Shown: positions 15,025 through 25,329 of the stretch, one piece after another
Position numbering within the stretch: position 1 is the first letter of the stretch
How the letters are laid out: the number at the start of each line of letters is the position of its first letter
NCBI GenBank assembly: GCA_022425725.1
Contig: JAKMEY010000075.1
Span: 1 to 46,629 of the forward strand
Source: Ilumatobacteraceae bacterium
GTDB lineage: Bacteria > Actinomycetota > Acidimicrobiia > Acidimicrobiales > Ilumatobacteraceae
Reading direction: 5' to 3'
DNA length: 46,629 bases
Notes under the pieces: model-generated
Databases searched by the model: none
What the model saw: only the letters and a program-made list of their open reading frames with translations
Told to the model about the DNA's origin: nothing
Translations under genes and position numbers: made by a program

Positions 15025-16026
15025 GTGGAGTCGCTCGAGAAGGTAACAACGAAGAAGCTTGCGCTGTACTCCGGGCGCACGCATCCGGACCTTGCGGGTG
15101 AGGTCGCTCAACATCTCGGACTCTCCTTAGGCGACCCCAACATCACCCAGTTCTCGAACGGCGAAATCCGGCCACGTTTCGCTGAGAGCGTTCGTGGAAC
15201 TGACGTGTTCATCATGCAAAGCCATTACGGCATCGATGGCAGTTCCGTGAACGACTCCATCATGGAACAACTCGCAATGATCGACGCCGCAGCCCGTGCG
15301 TCGGCAAAGCGCATCACTGCGGTATGTCCGTTTTACGGTTACGCGCGTCAAGACCGCAAAGCAGAAGGGCGGGAACCCGTGACGGCGCGACTCGTGGCCG
15401 ACATGTTCAAACTCGCGGGCGCAAATCGTCTCATTTCCATCGACCTTCACTCCGGGCAGATTCAGGGGTTTTTCGATGGTCCGGTTGACCACCTCACCGC
15501 AGCACCCGTTCTCGAGAACTACGTCCGCCAACACGCGCCTGACGCTCCGGTGATCGTGTCTCCTGACTCGGGTCGCATCAAGGTTGCAGAACGCATGGCT
15601 CAGCACCTTCATGACTGTGAGGCCGATATTGCGTTTATCTACAAACGCCGTCCGAAGGGTCAAGCAAATGTCGTTGAAGCAAAAGAAGTCATCGGCGATG
15701 TAAAGGGCCGCCTGTGCGTCTTGACCGACGACATGATCGATACCGGCGGAACTATCGTCTCGGCTGCTGAAATTCTCCTCGAGCGAGGCGCTACCGAAGT
15801 CTGGGCTATGGCGACCCACGGGGTGCTCTCAGGGCCCGCCGTCGAACGGCTCAGCGCATCACCTCTTGAGCGGCTTGTTCTCACCAACACGTTGCCACTG
15901 CCAGAACACAAGCGGCTCTCACAGGTCGACGTGCTATCGATTGCGCCACTCATCGCTCAAGCCCTGTCTGCGGTGTTTGACGACACGAGCGTGAGCGAAA
16001 TCTTCAGCGGCGAAAATTACGCCTGA
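15025..16026 (+). CDS. prs: ribose-phosphate pyrophosphokinase
   Basis: A 333-residue PRPP synthetase of class I type. It makes PRPP from ribose-5-phosphate and ATP. Motifs: FSNGEIRPRFAESVRGTDVFIMQ, YARQDRKAEGREPVTARLVAD, the signature DLHSGQIQGFF, and the PRPP loop DDMIDTGGTI. GTG 15025 is chosen because GGAGGGGAG (15012-15020) lies just upstream. A possible -10 (TAAGAT, 14982-14987) overlaps the in-frame ATG 14986, so that ATG would lie outside the mRNA. It follows glmU on the same strand, and a hairpin lacking a T-run follows it. Confidence 0.94.
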   Translation: MESLEKVTTKKLALYSGRTHPDLAGEVAQHLGLSLGDPNITQFSNGEIRPRFAESVRGTDVFIMQSHYGIDGSSVNDSIMEQLAMIDAAARASAKRITAVCPFYGYARQDRKAEGREPVTARLVADMFKLAGANRLISIDLHSGQIQGFFDGPVDHLTAAPVLENYVRQHAPDAPVIVSPDSGRIKVAERMAQHLHDCEADIAFIYKRRPKGQANVVEAKEVIGDVKGRLCVLTDDMIDTGGTIVSAAEILLERGATEVWAMATHGVLSGPAVERLSASPLERLVLTNTLPLPEHKRLSQVDVLSIAPLIAQALSAVFDDTSVSEIFSGENYA

Positions 16027-16031
16027 GGTTT

Positions 16032-16062
16032 CCCGACCTCATCTCCACCCAATGAGGTTGGG
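16032..16062 (+). other. hairpin after prs
   Basis: An 11-bp stem, CCCGACCTCAT paired with ATGAGGTTGGG (one G.U), with a nine-base loop, five bases after the prs stop. No T-run follows, so it is not a standard intrinsic terminator. It may slow polymerase or protect the prs mRNA 3' end. The rest of the 211-base prs-bL25 gap shows nothing further that I can name. Confidence 0.5.
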
Positions 16063-16237
16063 ATCGCTGACGTGCTCGAGTTGATGTTCATCGCCACTGA
16101 TGCACAAAACATCGTGCGAGAACCGTTGCACGGCAGGTGTGGCCTTGATAAGTCGCCGATAACCTCAGTTGGCGCTGTGGAGGTAATCCTGCCACCACAC
16201 CAGTTCATCCTGAGGTCTAGGTAATTCGAGGCTCACC

Positions 16238-16915
16238 ATGTCAGATTCAGTTCTCATCGCCGAAGCCGGTCGTTCGACCGGAAGTGCAGAATCACGCCGC
16301 ATTCGCCGTGAGGATCGCATCCCTGCTGTCGTCTACGGACAAGGCATGGAATCACTCAGCATCTCCGTTAACCGCCGAGATCTGCGCCTTGCCCTCTCAG
16401 GAACAGCGGGCATGAACACGATTCTTGACCTCACCGTCGATGGCAATGTGTACCCCGCCATCGTGAAAGAGATGCAACGACACCCGGTACGGCGCACTGT
16501 GGCTCACGTCGACTTCATCCAGATCGATCTCACCGAAGAAATCACCGTGAGCGTGCCGGTCCGCCTTGAGGGCGAAGCTAAGCAGGTCGCGATGAATAAC
16601 GGTCTCGTCGACCAGCAAATGATGGAAATCCAAGTCCGCACGACGCCACGTAACATTCCTGACGAACTTGTCATCGACATCAACGAAATGACGGTCGACA
16701 CCGTCATCACCGTTGCTGATGTCGACCTGCCGAGCGCAGTCACCGCCGTCAGCGCAGAAGATCAACCCGTTGTCACCGTCGTCACGCTTCGCGTTGCCGC
16801 CGACGAGCCAGCTGCCGAGGAAGGCGAAGGCGAGGCCGGAGAGGGTGACGCAGAGGCATCCGACGAGTCATCTGATGGTGGCTCCGATGACTCTGGCGAT
16901 TCAGACGCCGACTGA
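16238..16915 (+). CDS. rplY: 50S ribosomal protein bL25, CTC form
   Basis: A 225-residue two-domain bL25 (Ctc/TL5 type). The N-terminal 5S-rRNA-binding domain (about 1-95) includes RIRREDRIPAVVYG and VKEMQRHPVRRTVAHVDF. The C-terminal TL5-like beta domain (about 96-185) follows. It ends in a low-complexity acidic tail of about 35 residues rich in Glu, Asp, Gly and Ser, commonly seen in actinobacterial Ctc. The pth gene begins eight bases after its stop. Confidence 0.93.
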   Translation: MSDSVLIAEAGRSTGSAESRRIRREDRIPAVVYGQGMESLSISVNRRDLRLALSGTAGMNTILDLTVDGNVYPAIVKEMQRHPVRRTVAHVDFIQIDLTEEITVSVPVRLEGEAKQVAMNNGLVDQQMMEIQVRTTPRNIPDELVIDINEMTVDTVITVADVDLPSAVTAVSAEDQPVVTVVTLRVAADEPAAEEGEGEAGEGDAEASDESSDGGSDDSGDSDAD

Positions 16916-16923
16916 TCGCTCTC

Positions 16924-17532
16924 GTGGGCCTGTTCTCAGGTCGCCGATCTGGTGACACTCCACCCGAGTGGATCATTCTCGGGCTCGGCAACCCGGGCGA
17001 CCGGTACACCAATACCCGCCACAATGTCGGCGACGACGCGGTTCGCCTCGTCGGAGCGCGCGTCGATGCTCTCTTCAAGGCGGGCAAGAATGACGCCTTC
17101 GTTGCCGAAACACGCATCTCAGACATCCGCTGCGTGCTCGCAATCCCCGTTACCTTCATGAACAAATCGGGCCAATCTGCCGCATCACTTGTCAAGCGCT
17201 TTGGCATCACCGATTCGAGCAGGCTTATCGTCGTACACGATGAACTCGATCTTGAACCCGGAGATACCCGCCTCAAAATGGGAGGGGGCCTCGCCGGACA
17301 CAACGGTCTACGCAGCATTGCCCAGCACCTCGGCACGAATGAATTCCTTCGAGTTCGAATCGGTGTGGGCCGCCCGCCCTCCGCTGACCGCGGTGGCAAC
17401 TGGGTGTTATCAAAGGTGCCCCAGCGGAGCCGTGCAGAACTCGACAGCGGAGTCGTCGACGCAGCTGATGCCGTTGAGCTCGTCGTCACCAGCGGAATTG
17501 ACAAGGCAATGCAGTCGGTGAACCGTCGGTGA
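16924..17532 (+). CDS. pth: peptidyl-tRNA hydrolase
   Basis: A 202-residue enzyme that releases peptides from prematurely dropped peptidyl-tRNA. Active-site elements are visible: Asn in GLGNPG, catalytic His in TRHNVG, Asn in FMNKSG, and Asp in VHDELDLEPG with GGGLAGHNGLRS. Start GTG 16924 gives an extension of about 15 residues before the first strand. The stop overlaps mfd as GTGA. Confidence 0.95.
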   Translation: MGLFSGRRSGDTPPEWIILGLGNPGDRYTNTRHNVGDDAVRLVGARVDALFKAGKNDAFVAETRISDIRCVLAIPVTFMNKSGQSAASLVKRFGITDSSRLIVVHDELDLEPGDTRLKMGGGLAGHNGLRSIAQHLGTNEFLRVRIGVGRPPSADRGGNWVLSKVPQRSRAELDSGVVDAADAVELVVTSGIDKAMQSVNRR

Positions 17533-20500
17533 CACCGCTAGCTACCGCAGCCGCACTTCGAGATCTGCCGCCACTTCTTCGTGATGAGCCGGCACTCACG
17601 GTGGCGCTCGGCACCCCTTCTGCTCGACTCGCCATCACCGAGGTTGCACGGCCGATCAGTATTGCTGCGCTCGCTCATCTTTCTGACCGGTCGCCGCTTA
17701 TCGTTTCATGTCCTACGGGTACCGATGCTGCTCGACTACACGATGATCTTGTTCATTTTCTTGGACGAGACGAATGCTTACTCTTTCCCGCCTGGGAAAC
17801 CTTGCCGTTCGAACGTGTCAGTCCTGCTGTCGAAACGATGGGCCGGCGGATGGAGGTGCTGTGGAGGCTCACATCGGCCGATCACCAGCCACGCGTGATT
17901 GTCGCCGGAGTGCGGGCCCTCCTTCAACGGTTGGGTCCCGGTGCCCGCACCATTACGGCAATCCATGTTTCAGCAGGCGGCCGCATCGATGCCGATGCTC
18001 TCACCGAACAGCTCTCGATTTCGGGATACCGACGTGAAGAACTCGTTGAGCACCGAGGGGAATTTGCGCGCCGAGGAGCGATCATCGACATTTTTCCATC
18101 GACCGCAGATGCACCAATCCGTATTGATCTTTGGGGAGACGACGTCGACCGCCTCACCCAGTTCTCTGTCAATGATCAACGATCGATCGCTGACCTCGAC
18201 GAGGTACGTATCTTTCCCGCGCTAGAGGTGACCCCAGACGAACGCGTCAGAGAGCGAGCAGCAGGCCTCATCGCCACCGAATCGTGGGGACGAGAGCACT
18301 GGGAACGGCTCGCAGAGGGAGCGCACTTTGACGGAATGGAGTCGTGGCTCCCGTGGTTGACCGACGACGATCTGCTGCTCACCGACCTCGTCGACGAACG
18401 CGGCAAAGTCGTCCTTGTCGAGCCCCGCCGCATGCGAGACCGAGCTCATGACCTTCTCGCCGAAGAAGCTGACCTCGCCGCTGCACTCGCTGGTACGTGG
18501 GCTCGTGACCCTGATCTGCAATTCCCCCATCTGCATGCTGAGCCCGACCGGCTCCTCGCATCGACAGGCTCGTTTTGGACGATTGATGCAACCCCGGAAG
18601 GACCAGAAACTCCGTTTGTGGAAAGCACTGGGTGGGGACCAATCATCGGCGACGGCTCTGGTCACGTGTCACGAGTGCGAGAACTACTCAGTGCTGGTGA
18701 GCGAGTCATCATCGCGGCCGATGGAACTGGGTCTGCTGAGCGGCTTCGCTCGCTGATGCTCGATCACGAACTTGAGTTCACGATTGCAAGCGCAGAGACA
18801 GACCTCACCGCGCCAGGCGCCTACATCACCGTTGCTCCTCTTCATCGAGGGTTTCATCTTCCACGGGCCCGCCTCAGCGTGCTCGCGGAAGCCGATCTCA
18901 CCGGTCGTCGTCGATCGCGCCGACGTGCGAGGCCTCGACAGGGAACCGCAGGGTTTGACGACCTCAAACCCGGCAGTTTTGTGGTGCATGTTCATCATGG
19001 AGTCGGCCGCTATGAGGGCATGGTGACTCGGGCGATCGGCGGCGCAGAACGTGACTACCTCCTCGTGGCCTATCGGGGTGAAGATCGGCTCTATATCCCT
19101 TCAGACCAAATCCACGTCTTGAGGCCATATTCAGGAGGCGAGGCACCCTCGCTCCATCGGCTTGGCGGAAGCGACTTTGCCTCAGCAAAATCTCGGGTGC
19201 GTTCCGCAGTGCAGGAGATCGCCCAAGAACTTGTTGTTCTCTACCAGCAGCGCGTGAACACACCTGGACATTCCTTTGCTCCCGACACACCGTGGCAGTC
19301 AGAAATGGAAGACGCGTTCGGATTTGTTGAGACCCCTGACCAGCGAACTGCGATCGTTGATGTGAAGGCCGACATGGAGCGCGAGATTCCGATGGATCGA
19401 CTCATCTGTGGTGACGTCGGGTTCGGCAAAACTGAGGTTGCTATTCGTGCTGCCTTTAAAGCGATTCAAGGGGGTAAGCAGGTCGCTGTACTCGCCCCCA
19501 CCACGCTGCTTGCCACGCAACATGGCACGACGTTTAGCGATCGCTTTGCCGGCTTTCCCGTGCGAGTTGAAGTGCTGTCGCGGTTCTTGACCGACAAGCA
19601 AGCAGCGTCCGTCATCGCTGACCTCGCTTCGGGTGATGTTGATTGTGTCATCGGTACTCATCGGCTGCTGTCATCGCAAGTGACATTTAAAGACCTTGGG
19701 TTGCTTGTCATCGATGAAGAGCAACGGTTCGGGGTGCAACACAAAGAACTCATCAAGTCGCTTGCAACCGATGTCGATGTGTTAACGATGAGCGCCACAC
19801 CGATTCCTCGGACATTGGAAATGTCGTTGGTGGGTATTCGAGATTTGTCGCTCCTTCAAACCCCTCCGGCTGACCGACAACCGATCCTTACTCATGTTGG
19901 CGAATACGACGAGCGTGTCGCCGTCGAGGCAATCCGTCGTGAACTGCTCCGTGAAGGACAGGTCTTTTGGGTTCACAACCGGGTGAAATCAATTGAGCAG
20001 TCAGCCGCTCGTCTCAGAGAGTTGGTGCCGGAGGCTCGAATTGCGATTGCTCACGGCCGCGTGGATGAAGGAACCCTTGAGCAAGTGGTGCTCGATTTTT
20101 GGGAAGGTCGGTATGACGTACTCGTCTGCACGACGATCATCGAGTCAGGAATCGATATGCCCACGGTGAACACGCTGGTCGTGGAACGATCTGATCTTCT
20201 CGGCCTTGGACAGCTGCATCAGTTGCGTGGTCGTGTCGGCCGCAGCGGGCAACGTGCCTATGCGTATCTCTTCCATCCTCAAGACCGGACGCTCTCGGAG
20301 GAGGCCTACGAGCGTCTCCGCACGATCGGCGAATCGACCGAACTTGGATCTGGCTTCAGGATTGCCATGCGCGACCTCGAAATTCGCGGCGCAGGCAACC
20401 TGCTTGGCGCAGCACAATCAGGACATATCGCAGCCGTCGGATACGACTTGTATTGCCAAATGGTGACCGAGGCGGTTGCGGAAATGAAGGGCGAGACCCC

Positions 20501-20978
20501 TGAACCAGTGGTCGAACTCAACCTTGACGTACCCGCTGACGCGTTCTTGCCATCTGACTACATCAGCCGCGAAGACCTTCGTCTCGAGGCCTACCGAAGA
20601 ATTGCGGCAGCATTATCATTCTCAGAGGTTGACGACATCTCTTCTGAATGGACTGATCGCTACGGCCCGATTCCTGAGCCGGCCGCAGCACTGCTCGTCG
20701 TCGCTCGACTTCGCATTGAGTGCATGCGACTCGGCATCACCGATCTCAGTGTGACCGGAAGCCAATCGGCAGGTCGAACAGCAAAACTTTCGCCGATTGA
20801 CCTCAAAGCGAGTGAATCGATGAGGTTGCGCCGACTCAGCCGACAGGCAATGCACAAAGAATCGCAGCGTCAACTGGTGATTCCGATTCCGCGGGGATCA
20901 CTGCCATCAGAATTTCTCATCGGTTTCTTGAATGAGCTGATTCCTCAGGCGGCTCAATCGTCAAGCAGTGACGAGTAG
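17529..20978 (+). CDS. mfd: transcription-repair coupling factor
   Basis: A 1149-residue ATP-dependent translocase that removes stalled RNA polymerase and recruits UvrA. The N-terminal UvrB-like modules (about 1-330, including [23 protein letters not shown]) are followed by a basic linker (about 455-475) and the RNA-polymerase-interacting domain with [15 protein letters not shown]. The helicase core has Walker [10 protein letters not shown] (about 628-636), the DEEQ box DEEQRFG (about 729-735), and [13 protein letters not shown]. Motif [19 protein letters not shown], is clear. The C-terminal TRCF domain (about 1000-1149) is complete. Start GTG 17529 overlaps pth. Confidence 0.96.
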   Translation: MTPLATAAALRDLPPLLRDEPALTVALGTPSARLAITEVARPISIAALAHLSDRSPLIVSCPTGTDAARLHDDLVHFLGRDECLLFPAWETLPFERVSPAVETMGRRMEVLWRLTSADHQPRVIVAGVRALLQRLGPGARTITAIHVSAGGRIDADALTEQLSISGYRREELVEHRGEFARRGAIIDIFPSTADAPIRIDLWGDDVDRLTQFSVNDQRSIADLDEVRIFPALEVTPDERVRERAAGLIATESWGREHWERLAEGAHFDGMESWLPWLTDDDLLLTDLVDERGKVVLVEPRRMRDRAHDLLAEEADLAAALAGTWARDPDLQFPHLHAEPDRLLASTGSFWTIDATPEGPETPFVESTGWGPIIGDGSGHVSRVRELLSAGERVIIAADGTGSAERLRSLMLDHELEFTIASAETDLTAPGAYITVAPLHRGFHLPRARLSVLAEADLTGRRRSRRRARPRQGTAGFDDLKPGSFVVHVHHGVGRYEGMVTRAIGGAERDYLLVAYRGEDRLYIPSDQIHVLRPYSGGEAPSLHRLGGSDFASAKSRVRSAVQEIAQELVVLYQQRVNTPGHSFAPDTPWQSEMEDAFGFVETPDQRTAIVDVKADMEREIPMDRLICGDVGFGKTEVAIRAAFKAIQGGKQVAVLAPTTLLATQHGTTFSDRFAGFPVRVEVLSRFLTDKQAASVIADLASGDVDCVIGTHRLLSSQVTFKDLGLLVIDEEQRFGVQHKELIKSLATDVDVLTMSATPIPRTLEMSLVGIRDLSLLQTPPADRQPILTHVGEYDERVAVEAIRRELLREGQVFWVHNRVKSIEQSAARLRELVPEARIAIAHGRVDEGTLEQVVLDFWEGRYDVLVCTTIIESGIDMPTVNTLVVERSDLLGLGQLHQLRGRVGRSGQRAYAYLFHPQDRTLSEEAYERLRTIGESTELGSGFRIAMRDLEIRGAGNLLGAAQSGHIAAVGYDLYCQMVTEAVAEMKGETPEPVVELNLDVPADAFLPSDYISREDLRLEAYRRIAAALSFSEVDDISSEWTDRYGPIPEPAAALLVVARLRIECMRLGITDLSVTGSQSAGRTAKLSPIDLKASESMRLRRLSRQAMHKESQRQLVIPIPRGSLPSEFLIGFLNELIPQAAQSSSSDE

Positions 20979-20982
20979 CGGG

Positions 20983-21342
20983 TCAGCCGAAAAAGTTTCG
21001 GATACCGAGACCCATAATGAACAAGCTGCCGACTCCGTACAGCATGTGCTGCCGGTCACGTATAAACGGGCTCGTTCGATAGCTGTAGAGAATTCCAACT
21101 GCCACGATCGCGGAGAACCCGTACAGAGCGTGCATATCGTCTAACACCACACCTGACTGACTCGCCAACACGGCACCGAGCACCGCCTGCAGCACCACGA
21201 TGATCTGCGCAGGGATGACAGGCCACCACATCCACCTCACTCGGGCAGGCTGCCATTGCTGAGCAATGACGAACCAAAGACCGAGCAGCCCATTCGAAAA
21301 GATAAGTATCCAACCAAAGAGGTCGTGAAGTTCTCTCACCAT
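20983..21342 (-). CDS. small integral membrane protein, unknown function
   Basis: A 119-residue protein with four predicted membrane segments (about 8-26, 38-60, 70-88 and 100-115). Single His residues near the start of helix 1 (ELHDLFGW) and helix 3 (DDMHALYGF) could bind a cofactor such as haem, as in cytochrome b561-like or CtaA-like proteins, but this is not established. It starts seven bases after the lipoprotein gene stop on the same strand. Its stop is four bases from the mfd stop (convergent). Confidence 0.7.
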   Translation of the reverse strand: MVRELHDLFGWILIFSNGLLGLWFVIAQQWQPARVRWMWWPVIPAQIIVVLQAVLGAVLASQSGVVLDDMHALYGFSAIVAVGILYSYRTSPFIRDRQHMLYGVGSLFIMGLGIRNFFG

Positions 21343-21349
21343 GACATCA

Positions 21350-22102
21350 TCACCCGAAACACCCTGAACCTCCCAATATCACTAACACGACATCTTCATC
21401 GGAGGTTCCGCTCAACAGGCCCGTAACCGGAAATGGTTCGCGGTCATAAAAGAACGAAGGAGGAATGTCGAGTTCTTCATCGCCCTCGTCGAGTTGTGCA
21501 TCGGTGCGATCGAGCAGCGTTGCGACCGTATTTGAGATGGTGAGACCCTCGCTCGTTACAAGCCCCTGCGGTTCGTCGCCCAATCGATCGATCAATCCGT
21601 AGGTGTACGACATGAAATGTGGGCGACCGGAGGCGCTCGATGATTCATCGCCAAACATCAAGGACAACACGCCCCAATTCACCTCCCGGACGACCGTGCC
21701 CGCACACAAAAATGTTTCGGGCGTGGTCCAGTCTGAATCTTCTGTCGGTGATCCGAGAATCGATGAGACATAACTGATGATTGCGTCGGGTTCACTGCCG
21801 AATGCTGCCTCTCCAAGTCCACCTGCGGTGAGGATAAGTTCAGCGACTCCCAACGGCTCCGGGATCGTCGTGGTGGGCGTCGTCGCCGGAGTTGTCGTGA
21901 CGGTCGTCTGACCGCTCTGGTTCGTATCCGGCACCTCGTTCGGCGCATCTTCTGCCAGAGAGACCACTACGTCACCAACCGGTGACGAGGAGGCCTCGGT
22001 TGGTGACGACGTCTCATCTTGCGGAGTGAGATAAGCGCATCCGGTCACGGCGATTGCAACGATGATCAGTCGTGAGAGATGTTGCAACGCCGTCCGCACC
22101 AC
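21350..22102 (-). CDS. lipoprotein, unknown function
   Basis: A 250-residue protein from GTG 22102. It has a signal peptide with lipobox AVTGC (Cys22), a Thr/Pro/Ser-rich linker (to about residue 83), then a compact domain with GGLGEAAFGSEPDAIISYVSSILG and a repeated SxGLTISNTV-like element. Two Cys (about 133 and 248) may form a disulphide. I do not recognise the family. It is upstream of the four-helix membrane protein, and the two are probably one transcript. Confidence 0.7.
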   Translation of the reverse strand: MVRTALQHLSRLIIVAIAVTGCAYLTPQDETSSPTEASSSPVGDVVVSLAEDAPNEVPDTNQSGQTTVTTTPATTPTTTIPEPLGVAELILTAGGLGEAAFGSEPDAIISYVSSILGSPTEDSDWTTPETFLCAGTVVREVNWGVLSLMFGDESSSASGRPHFMSYTYGLIDRLGDEPQGLVTSEGLTISNTVATLLDRTDAQLDEGDEELDIPPSFFYDREPFPVTGLLSGTSDEDVVLVILGGSGCFG

Positions 22103-22141
22103 ATCAGTGTGCCATCAAGGTGTCACTGCGCGACGTCGGGC

Positions 22142-22702
22142 TTAACGAATGATGGTGTCAGCCTCAGCACCGCCCTCAACAAGGGTCAAGATGCCGTCGG
22201 TTACATCGACGGTGGTGATCGACGTGTTGTCAAGAGTTCGAATGACAAGACGATCATCACCACTGCACGCCCCAATGATCGCGTTGATCGCAATGAAATG
22301 AGAGAACACGACGGTGTCGTGTTCGATTAACGCTATGCGCTCGACGAGATGGTCTCGGTACGCAACAAATTCTCCGCCGAGATCAGACCATGTTCCGTCC
22401 ATCGCCGACCGCAGCCAGTCTGCTCGCTCGCTCGTCGCCATTCCCGGCGGTGACGGAATTTCGCGCACCGCCTCTTCGACCAGCGCGTCAACCCCTCGGC
22501 GCTGTCGAAATGGTTCGGCGGTATTCCTGCATCGCAGGAGGGGTGATGTCCACACCTCAGGTGTTGCTTCACCGACAAGATCGTCAAGTTGCGCAGCGAC
22601 CGCTTCTGCTTGGGACCGGCCGAGGTCGTCAAGGTCAGGGTCGGGATCGATGCCCCACCCCGCTGATGCTTGGCCGTGTCGAACGAGTCGAACCGTTGTC
22701 AT
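22142..22702 (-). CDS. histidine phosphatase superfamily (phosphoglycerate mutase-like) protein
   Basis: A 186-residue protein with the phosphohistidine motif VRLVRHGQASAG near the N-terminus, LTSP-like WTSPLLRCRNTAEPF, and the second catalytic His in VVFSHFIAINAI. Substrate unknown. The start ATG 22702 shares one base with the stop of the upstream CoA-transferase gene (TGATG), so translation is probably coupled. The frame continues upstream to 22765, but that part is inside the transferase gene. Confidence 0.88.
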   Translation of the reverse strand: MTTVRLVRHGQASAGWGIDPDPDLDDLGRSQAEAVAAQLDDLVGEATPEVWTSPLLRCRNTAEPFRQRRGVDALVEEAVREIPSPPGMATSERADWLRSAMDGTWSDLGGEFVAYRDHLVERIALIEHDTVVFSHFIAINAIIGACSGDDRLVIRTLDNTSITTVDVTDGILTLVEGGAEADTIIR

Positions 22703-23856
22703 CAAGCTTGTGCCGCTGCGCCACCAGTGACAGCCGCATCGATGCGCCCTGCATCGAGACCCCAACTGAGAAGAACTTCTTTCGTGTGTTCACCTGGGCG
22801 GGCGCCCGGGCTTGGAGTATCGGGAGCAGTTCGAGAGAACCGTGGCGCAGGAGATGCCTGCATCAGGCCGTCAACCTCACAGAATGTTTCACGATCGACG
22901 TTGTGCGGATGCTGAGCAGCTTCAGGCATGGTGAGCACCGGGGCGAAACAGATGTCGGTGTGTTCCATGATGGCGCACCACTCATCTCTCGTTTTCGAGA
23001 GGAAAAGTTCGGTCAATCGAGTCTTCAACTCAGGCCACTTGCTCTTGTCCATCTGCCGCTGGAAGTCAGCATCGCTGGTCAACCCGGTGTGTTCGAGCAG
23101 CAGCGCGTAGAACTGCGGTTCGATAGACCCGATGGAAATCCACTTACCATCTGAGCACTCATAGGTGTCGTAGAAATGGGCTCCGGTGTCGAGCAAGTTG
23201 GTCCCAGGGTTTTCCGTGTCGAATGCACCCATTGCGGCCATCCCCCAAAACATCGACATGAGAGATGCGGTTCCGTCGACCATTGCGGTGTCGATGACCT
23301 GACCGGTGCCCGACCGCTGCGCCTCAAGGAGCCCGCAAACGACTCCGTAGGCAAGGAACATTCCACCGCCACCGAAGTCACCGACGAGGTTGAGCGGGGG
23401 GACCGGGCCAGATCCACCTCGGGTGATGTGCGCAAGTGCGCCACCCAGAGCGATGTAGTTGATGTCGTGGCCGGCGGCTTGGGAGTACGGGCCGGTCTGG
23501 CCCCATCCGGTCATTCGGCCGAAGACGAGTTTCGGATTGCGGTCGAGGCACACATCGGGGCCGATACCGAGTCGCTCCATCACGCCTGGCCGGAAACCTT
23601 CGATCAGCGCGTCAGCTCCTTCGACAAGGTCGAGAAGAATCGCAATACCTTCTGGGTCTTTGAGGTCGAGGGCGATGCTCTTTCGACTCCGCAGCAACAC
23701 ATCACGTACAGGTCCCGTCGATCCTGGTTTCACCGATTGTGCTCGATCAATACGAATCACTTCGGCTCCCATATCCGCCAACATCATCGCAGCGAAGGGG
23801 CCTGGCCCAATTCCGGCAATTTCAAGGATTCGATATCCGCTGAGTGGTCCTGACAT
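22702..23856 (-). CDS. CaiB/BaiF family CoA transferase, alpha-methylacyl-CoA racemase-like
   Basis: A 384-residue family III CoA-transferase-fold protein. The start MSGPLSGYRILEIAGIGPGPFAAMMLADMGAEVIRI and the catalytic patterns GHDINYIALGG (His), LVGDFGGGG (Asp) and TYECSDGKWISIG (Glu) match alpha-methylacyl-CoA racemases (AMACR/Mcr) better than transferases. It would convert 2R- to 2S-methylacyl-CoA during degradation of branched or sterol side chains. Its neighbours, a hydrolase and a phosphatase, do not settle the pathway. Confidence 0.85.
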   Translation of the reverse strand: MSGPLSGYRILEIAGIGPGPFAAMMLADMGAEVIRIDRAQSVKPGSTGPVRDVLLRSRKSIALDLKDPEGIAILLDLVEGADALIEGFRPGVMERLGIGPDVCLDRNPKLVFGRMTGWGQTGPYSQAAGHDINYIALGGALAHITRGGSGPVPPLNLVGDFGGGGMFLAYGVVCGLLEAQRSGTGQVIDTAMVDGTASLMSMFWGMAAMGAFDTENPGTNLLDTGAHFYDTYECSDGKWISIGSIEPQFYALLLEHTGLTSDADFQRQMDKSKWPELKTRLTELFLSKTRDEWCAIMEHTDICFAPVLTMPEAAQHPHNVDRETFCEVDGLMQASPAPRFSRTAPDTPSPGARPGEHTKEVLLSWGLDAGRIDAAVTGGAAAQA

Positions 23857-23868
23857 GGTGATTGCTCC

Positions 23869-24771
23869 TTAGGTGTTTAGAGATGTGTGGGCGTTGGCAG
23901 AGTCGCCAAACTCCACGATTGCGGTAACGATTTCTGGCCAGAGAGGTCCAGGAAGATCATGCCCCATATCGTCGAGCATGAGTAGCGAGGCGCCCGGCAC
24001 TACCGCTGCGGTTGCTTCCCCGCCTGAAGGGTGGATCAACGTGTCATCCCAACCGTGAATGACGAGCATTGGAACGGTGACCGACTTCAGTGCCTCAGTG
24101 CGATCACCTGAAACCATGATTGCTGCATACTGCCGCGTCGCACCCTCTGGGTAGAACATTCGGTCGAAGTTCGCCGCCGCTTTCTCCCGGGCGCGTTGAG
24201 GATCGAAATACCGTTGTGACGACCACACCTCGGCACCAACCGACGACTCGATGTACTCCTCGCGGTTGTCTGGGGGTTCCATCAACAATTGTTCGAGTGC
24301 CGCCTCGGTCGGAAGACCGACACCTGGGCCACCAGTGGTACTCATGATCGACACCACCGACCTCAAACGGCCCGGATGTTCAGTCGCCATGGTTTGCACG
24401 ATCATGCCTCCCATCGACACACCGACAGCATCAACAACCTCGCATTCGAGAGCGTCAACAAGGCCGATGGCATCGGCTGCCATGTCCGAAAGGGTGTAGG
24501 GAACCTCGACCGGGTCGCCGCCAAAAAACGTTGCGTTGAAGACTGCCTCCACGTCAACGGCCTGTCCGTCGAGATGGCTGGAAAACCCAACATCACGGTT
24601 GTCAAAACGAATGACATGCCGCCCCGTTGAGGCAAGTTCTTGGCACAATCCTTCATCCCAGCCCAGCAATTGCGAGGTGAAGCCAGAAACAAGTAGCACA
24701 GTTGGATCGCTTCGCAAACCGAATTCCTCGAATTCGATTTCGATTCCGCTAGGAAGCGACACTCGCGCCAT
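23869..24771 (-). CDS. alpha/beta-hydrolase fold protein
   Basis: A 300-residue hydrolase. The nucleophile elbow is VGVSMGGM (Ser119), the acid is in VIHGWDDTLIHP, and the base His is in LDDMGHDLPG. FDNRDVGFSS near residue 56 is typical of esterases related to aclacinomycin methylesterase (RdmC-like). No signal peptide is present. It ends 12 bases before the start of the racemase gene and so is the first gene of the minus-strand trio. Confidence 0.85.
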   Translation of the reverse strand: MARVSLPSGIEIEFEEFGLRSDPTVLLVSGFTSQLLGWDEGLCQELASTGRHVIRFDNRDVGFSSHLDGQAVDVEAVFNATFFGGDPVEVPYTLSDMAADAIGLVDALECEVVDAVGVSMGGMIVQTMATEHPGRLRSVVSIMSTTGGPGVGLPTEAALEQLLMEPPDNREEYIESSVGAEVWSSQRYFDPQRAREKAAANFDRMFYPEGATRQYAAIMVSGDRTEALKSVTVPMLVIHGWDDTLIHPSGGEATAAVVPGASLLMLDDMGHDLPGPLWPEIVTAIVEFGDSANAHTSLNT

Positions 24772-24814
24772 CTGCTGAGTGTGTCATTCTGCAGATGTTG
24801 CGCAGAAGTCGGGA

Positions 24815-25306
24815 CTATGAGTTGCGAAGCCCGTCGATTGCGGCGTGAATGGAATTCTGCACGCGATCAGGATTTCGCACGTCGGTGAATGTTTGCTGAC
24901 CGCTCTCACCGCCCGACTCGATGAGTAAATCTCCCGCTCCGATCAGGCGTTCAAGAAGCGACTGGTTGAACAGCACGTTATTGACGCGGCCAAGGGGAAT
25001 TTCGATACCGCGCCGTGAAATCACTCCCGTTCGAAAGATGACTCGATCGGTTGTCACCACGAAGTAGGTCGTCACCCAGGACACCCAACGAAGTGCGAAA
25101 CGAAGACTTGCGATGATCACCAAGACGATGGTGACCCAGGTGAGAACACCGGCAATCGATCCATCTCCGGCCGTCAACGCAACAACGATTGCAAGGGCGA
25201 GAGAAATGACGAGAAACAGGGCTTCTTTGACAAAAAACCACCAGTGTGGATGAAGGTCCACGATGGTTTCTTCTCCCGGATTTAGAAGTTTCTGCGGATA
25301 CGCCAT
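24815..25306 (-). CDS. PH domain-containing (bPH2/DUF304) membrane protein
   Basis: A 163-residue protein. Two adjacent hydrophobic helices (about 25-68, ALFLVISLALAIVVAL and TWVTIVLVIIASLRF) are followed by a bacterial PH domain with YFVVTTDRVIFRTGVISRRGIEIPLGRVNNVLF. The family is membrane-anchored and of unknown specific function. ATG 25306 is chosen because TACTGT lies seven bases upstream. The frame extends to 25339 but would run through the divergent helicase start. Confidence 0.85.
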   Translation of the reverse strand: MAYPQKLLNPGEETIVDLHPHWWFFVKEALFLVISLALAIVVALTAGDGSIAGVLTWVTIVLVIIASLRFALRWVSWVTTYFVVTTDRVIFRTGVISRRGIEIPLGRVNNVLFNQSLLERLIGAGDLLIESGGESGQQTFTDVRNPDRVQNSIHAAIDGLRNS

Positions 25307-25313
25307 GGAGTTG

Positions 25314-25323
25314 ACAGTACCGT
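25314..25323. promoter_or_regulatory. bidirectional promoter: two -10 elements sharing one TA
   Basis: The ten bases ACAGTACCGT hold TACCGT on the plus strand (25318-25323, six bases before GTG 25330) and TACTGT on the minus strand (25319-25314, seven bases before ATG 25306). The central TA is used by both. Only 23 bases separate the two start codons and there is no room for leaders, so both mRNAs should be leaderless. Confidence 0.55.
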
Positions 25324-25329
25324 TGTGGA

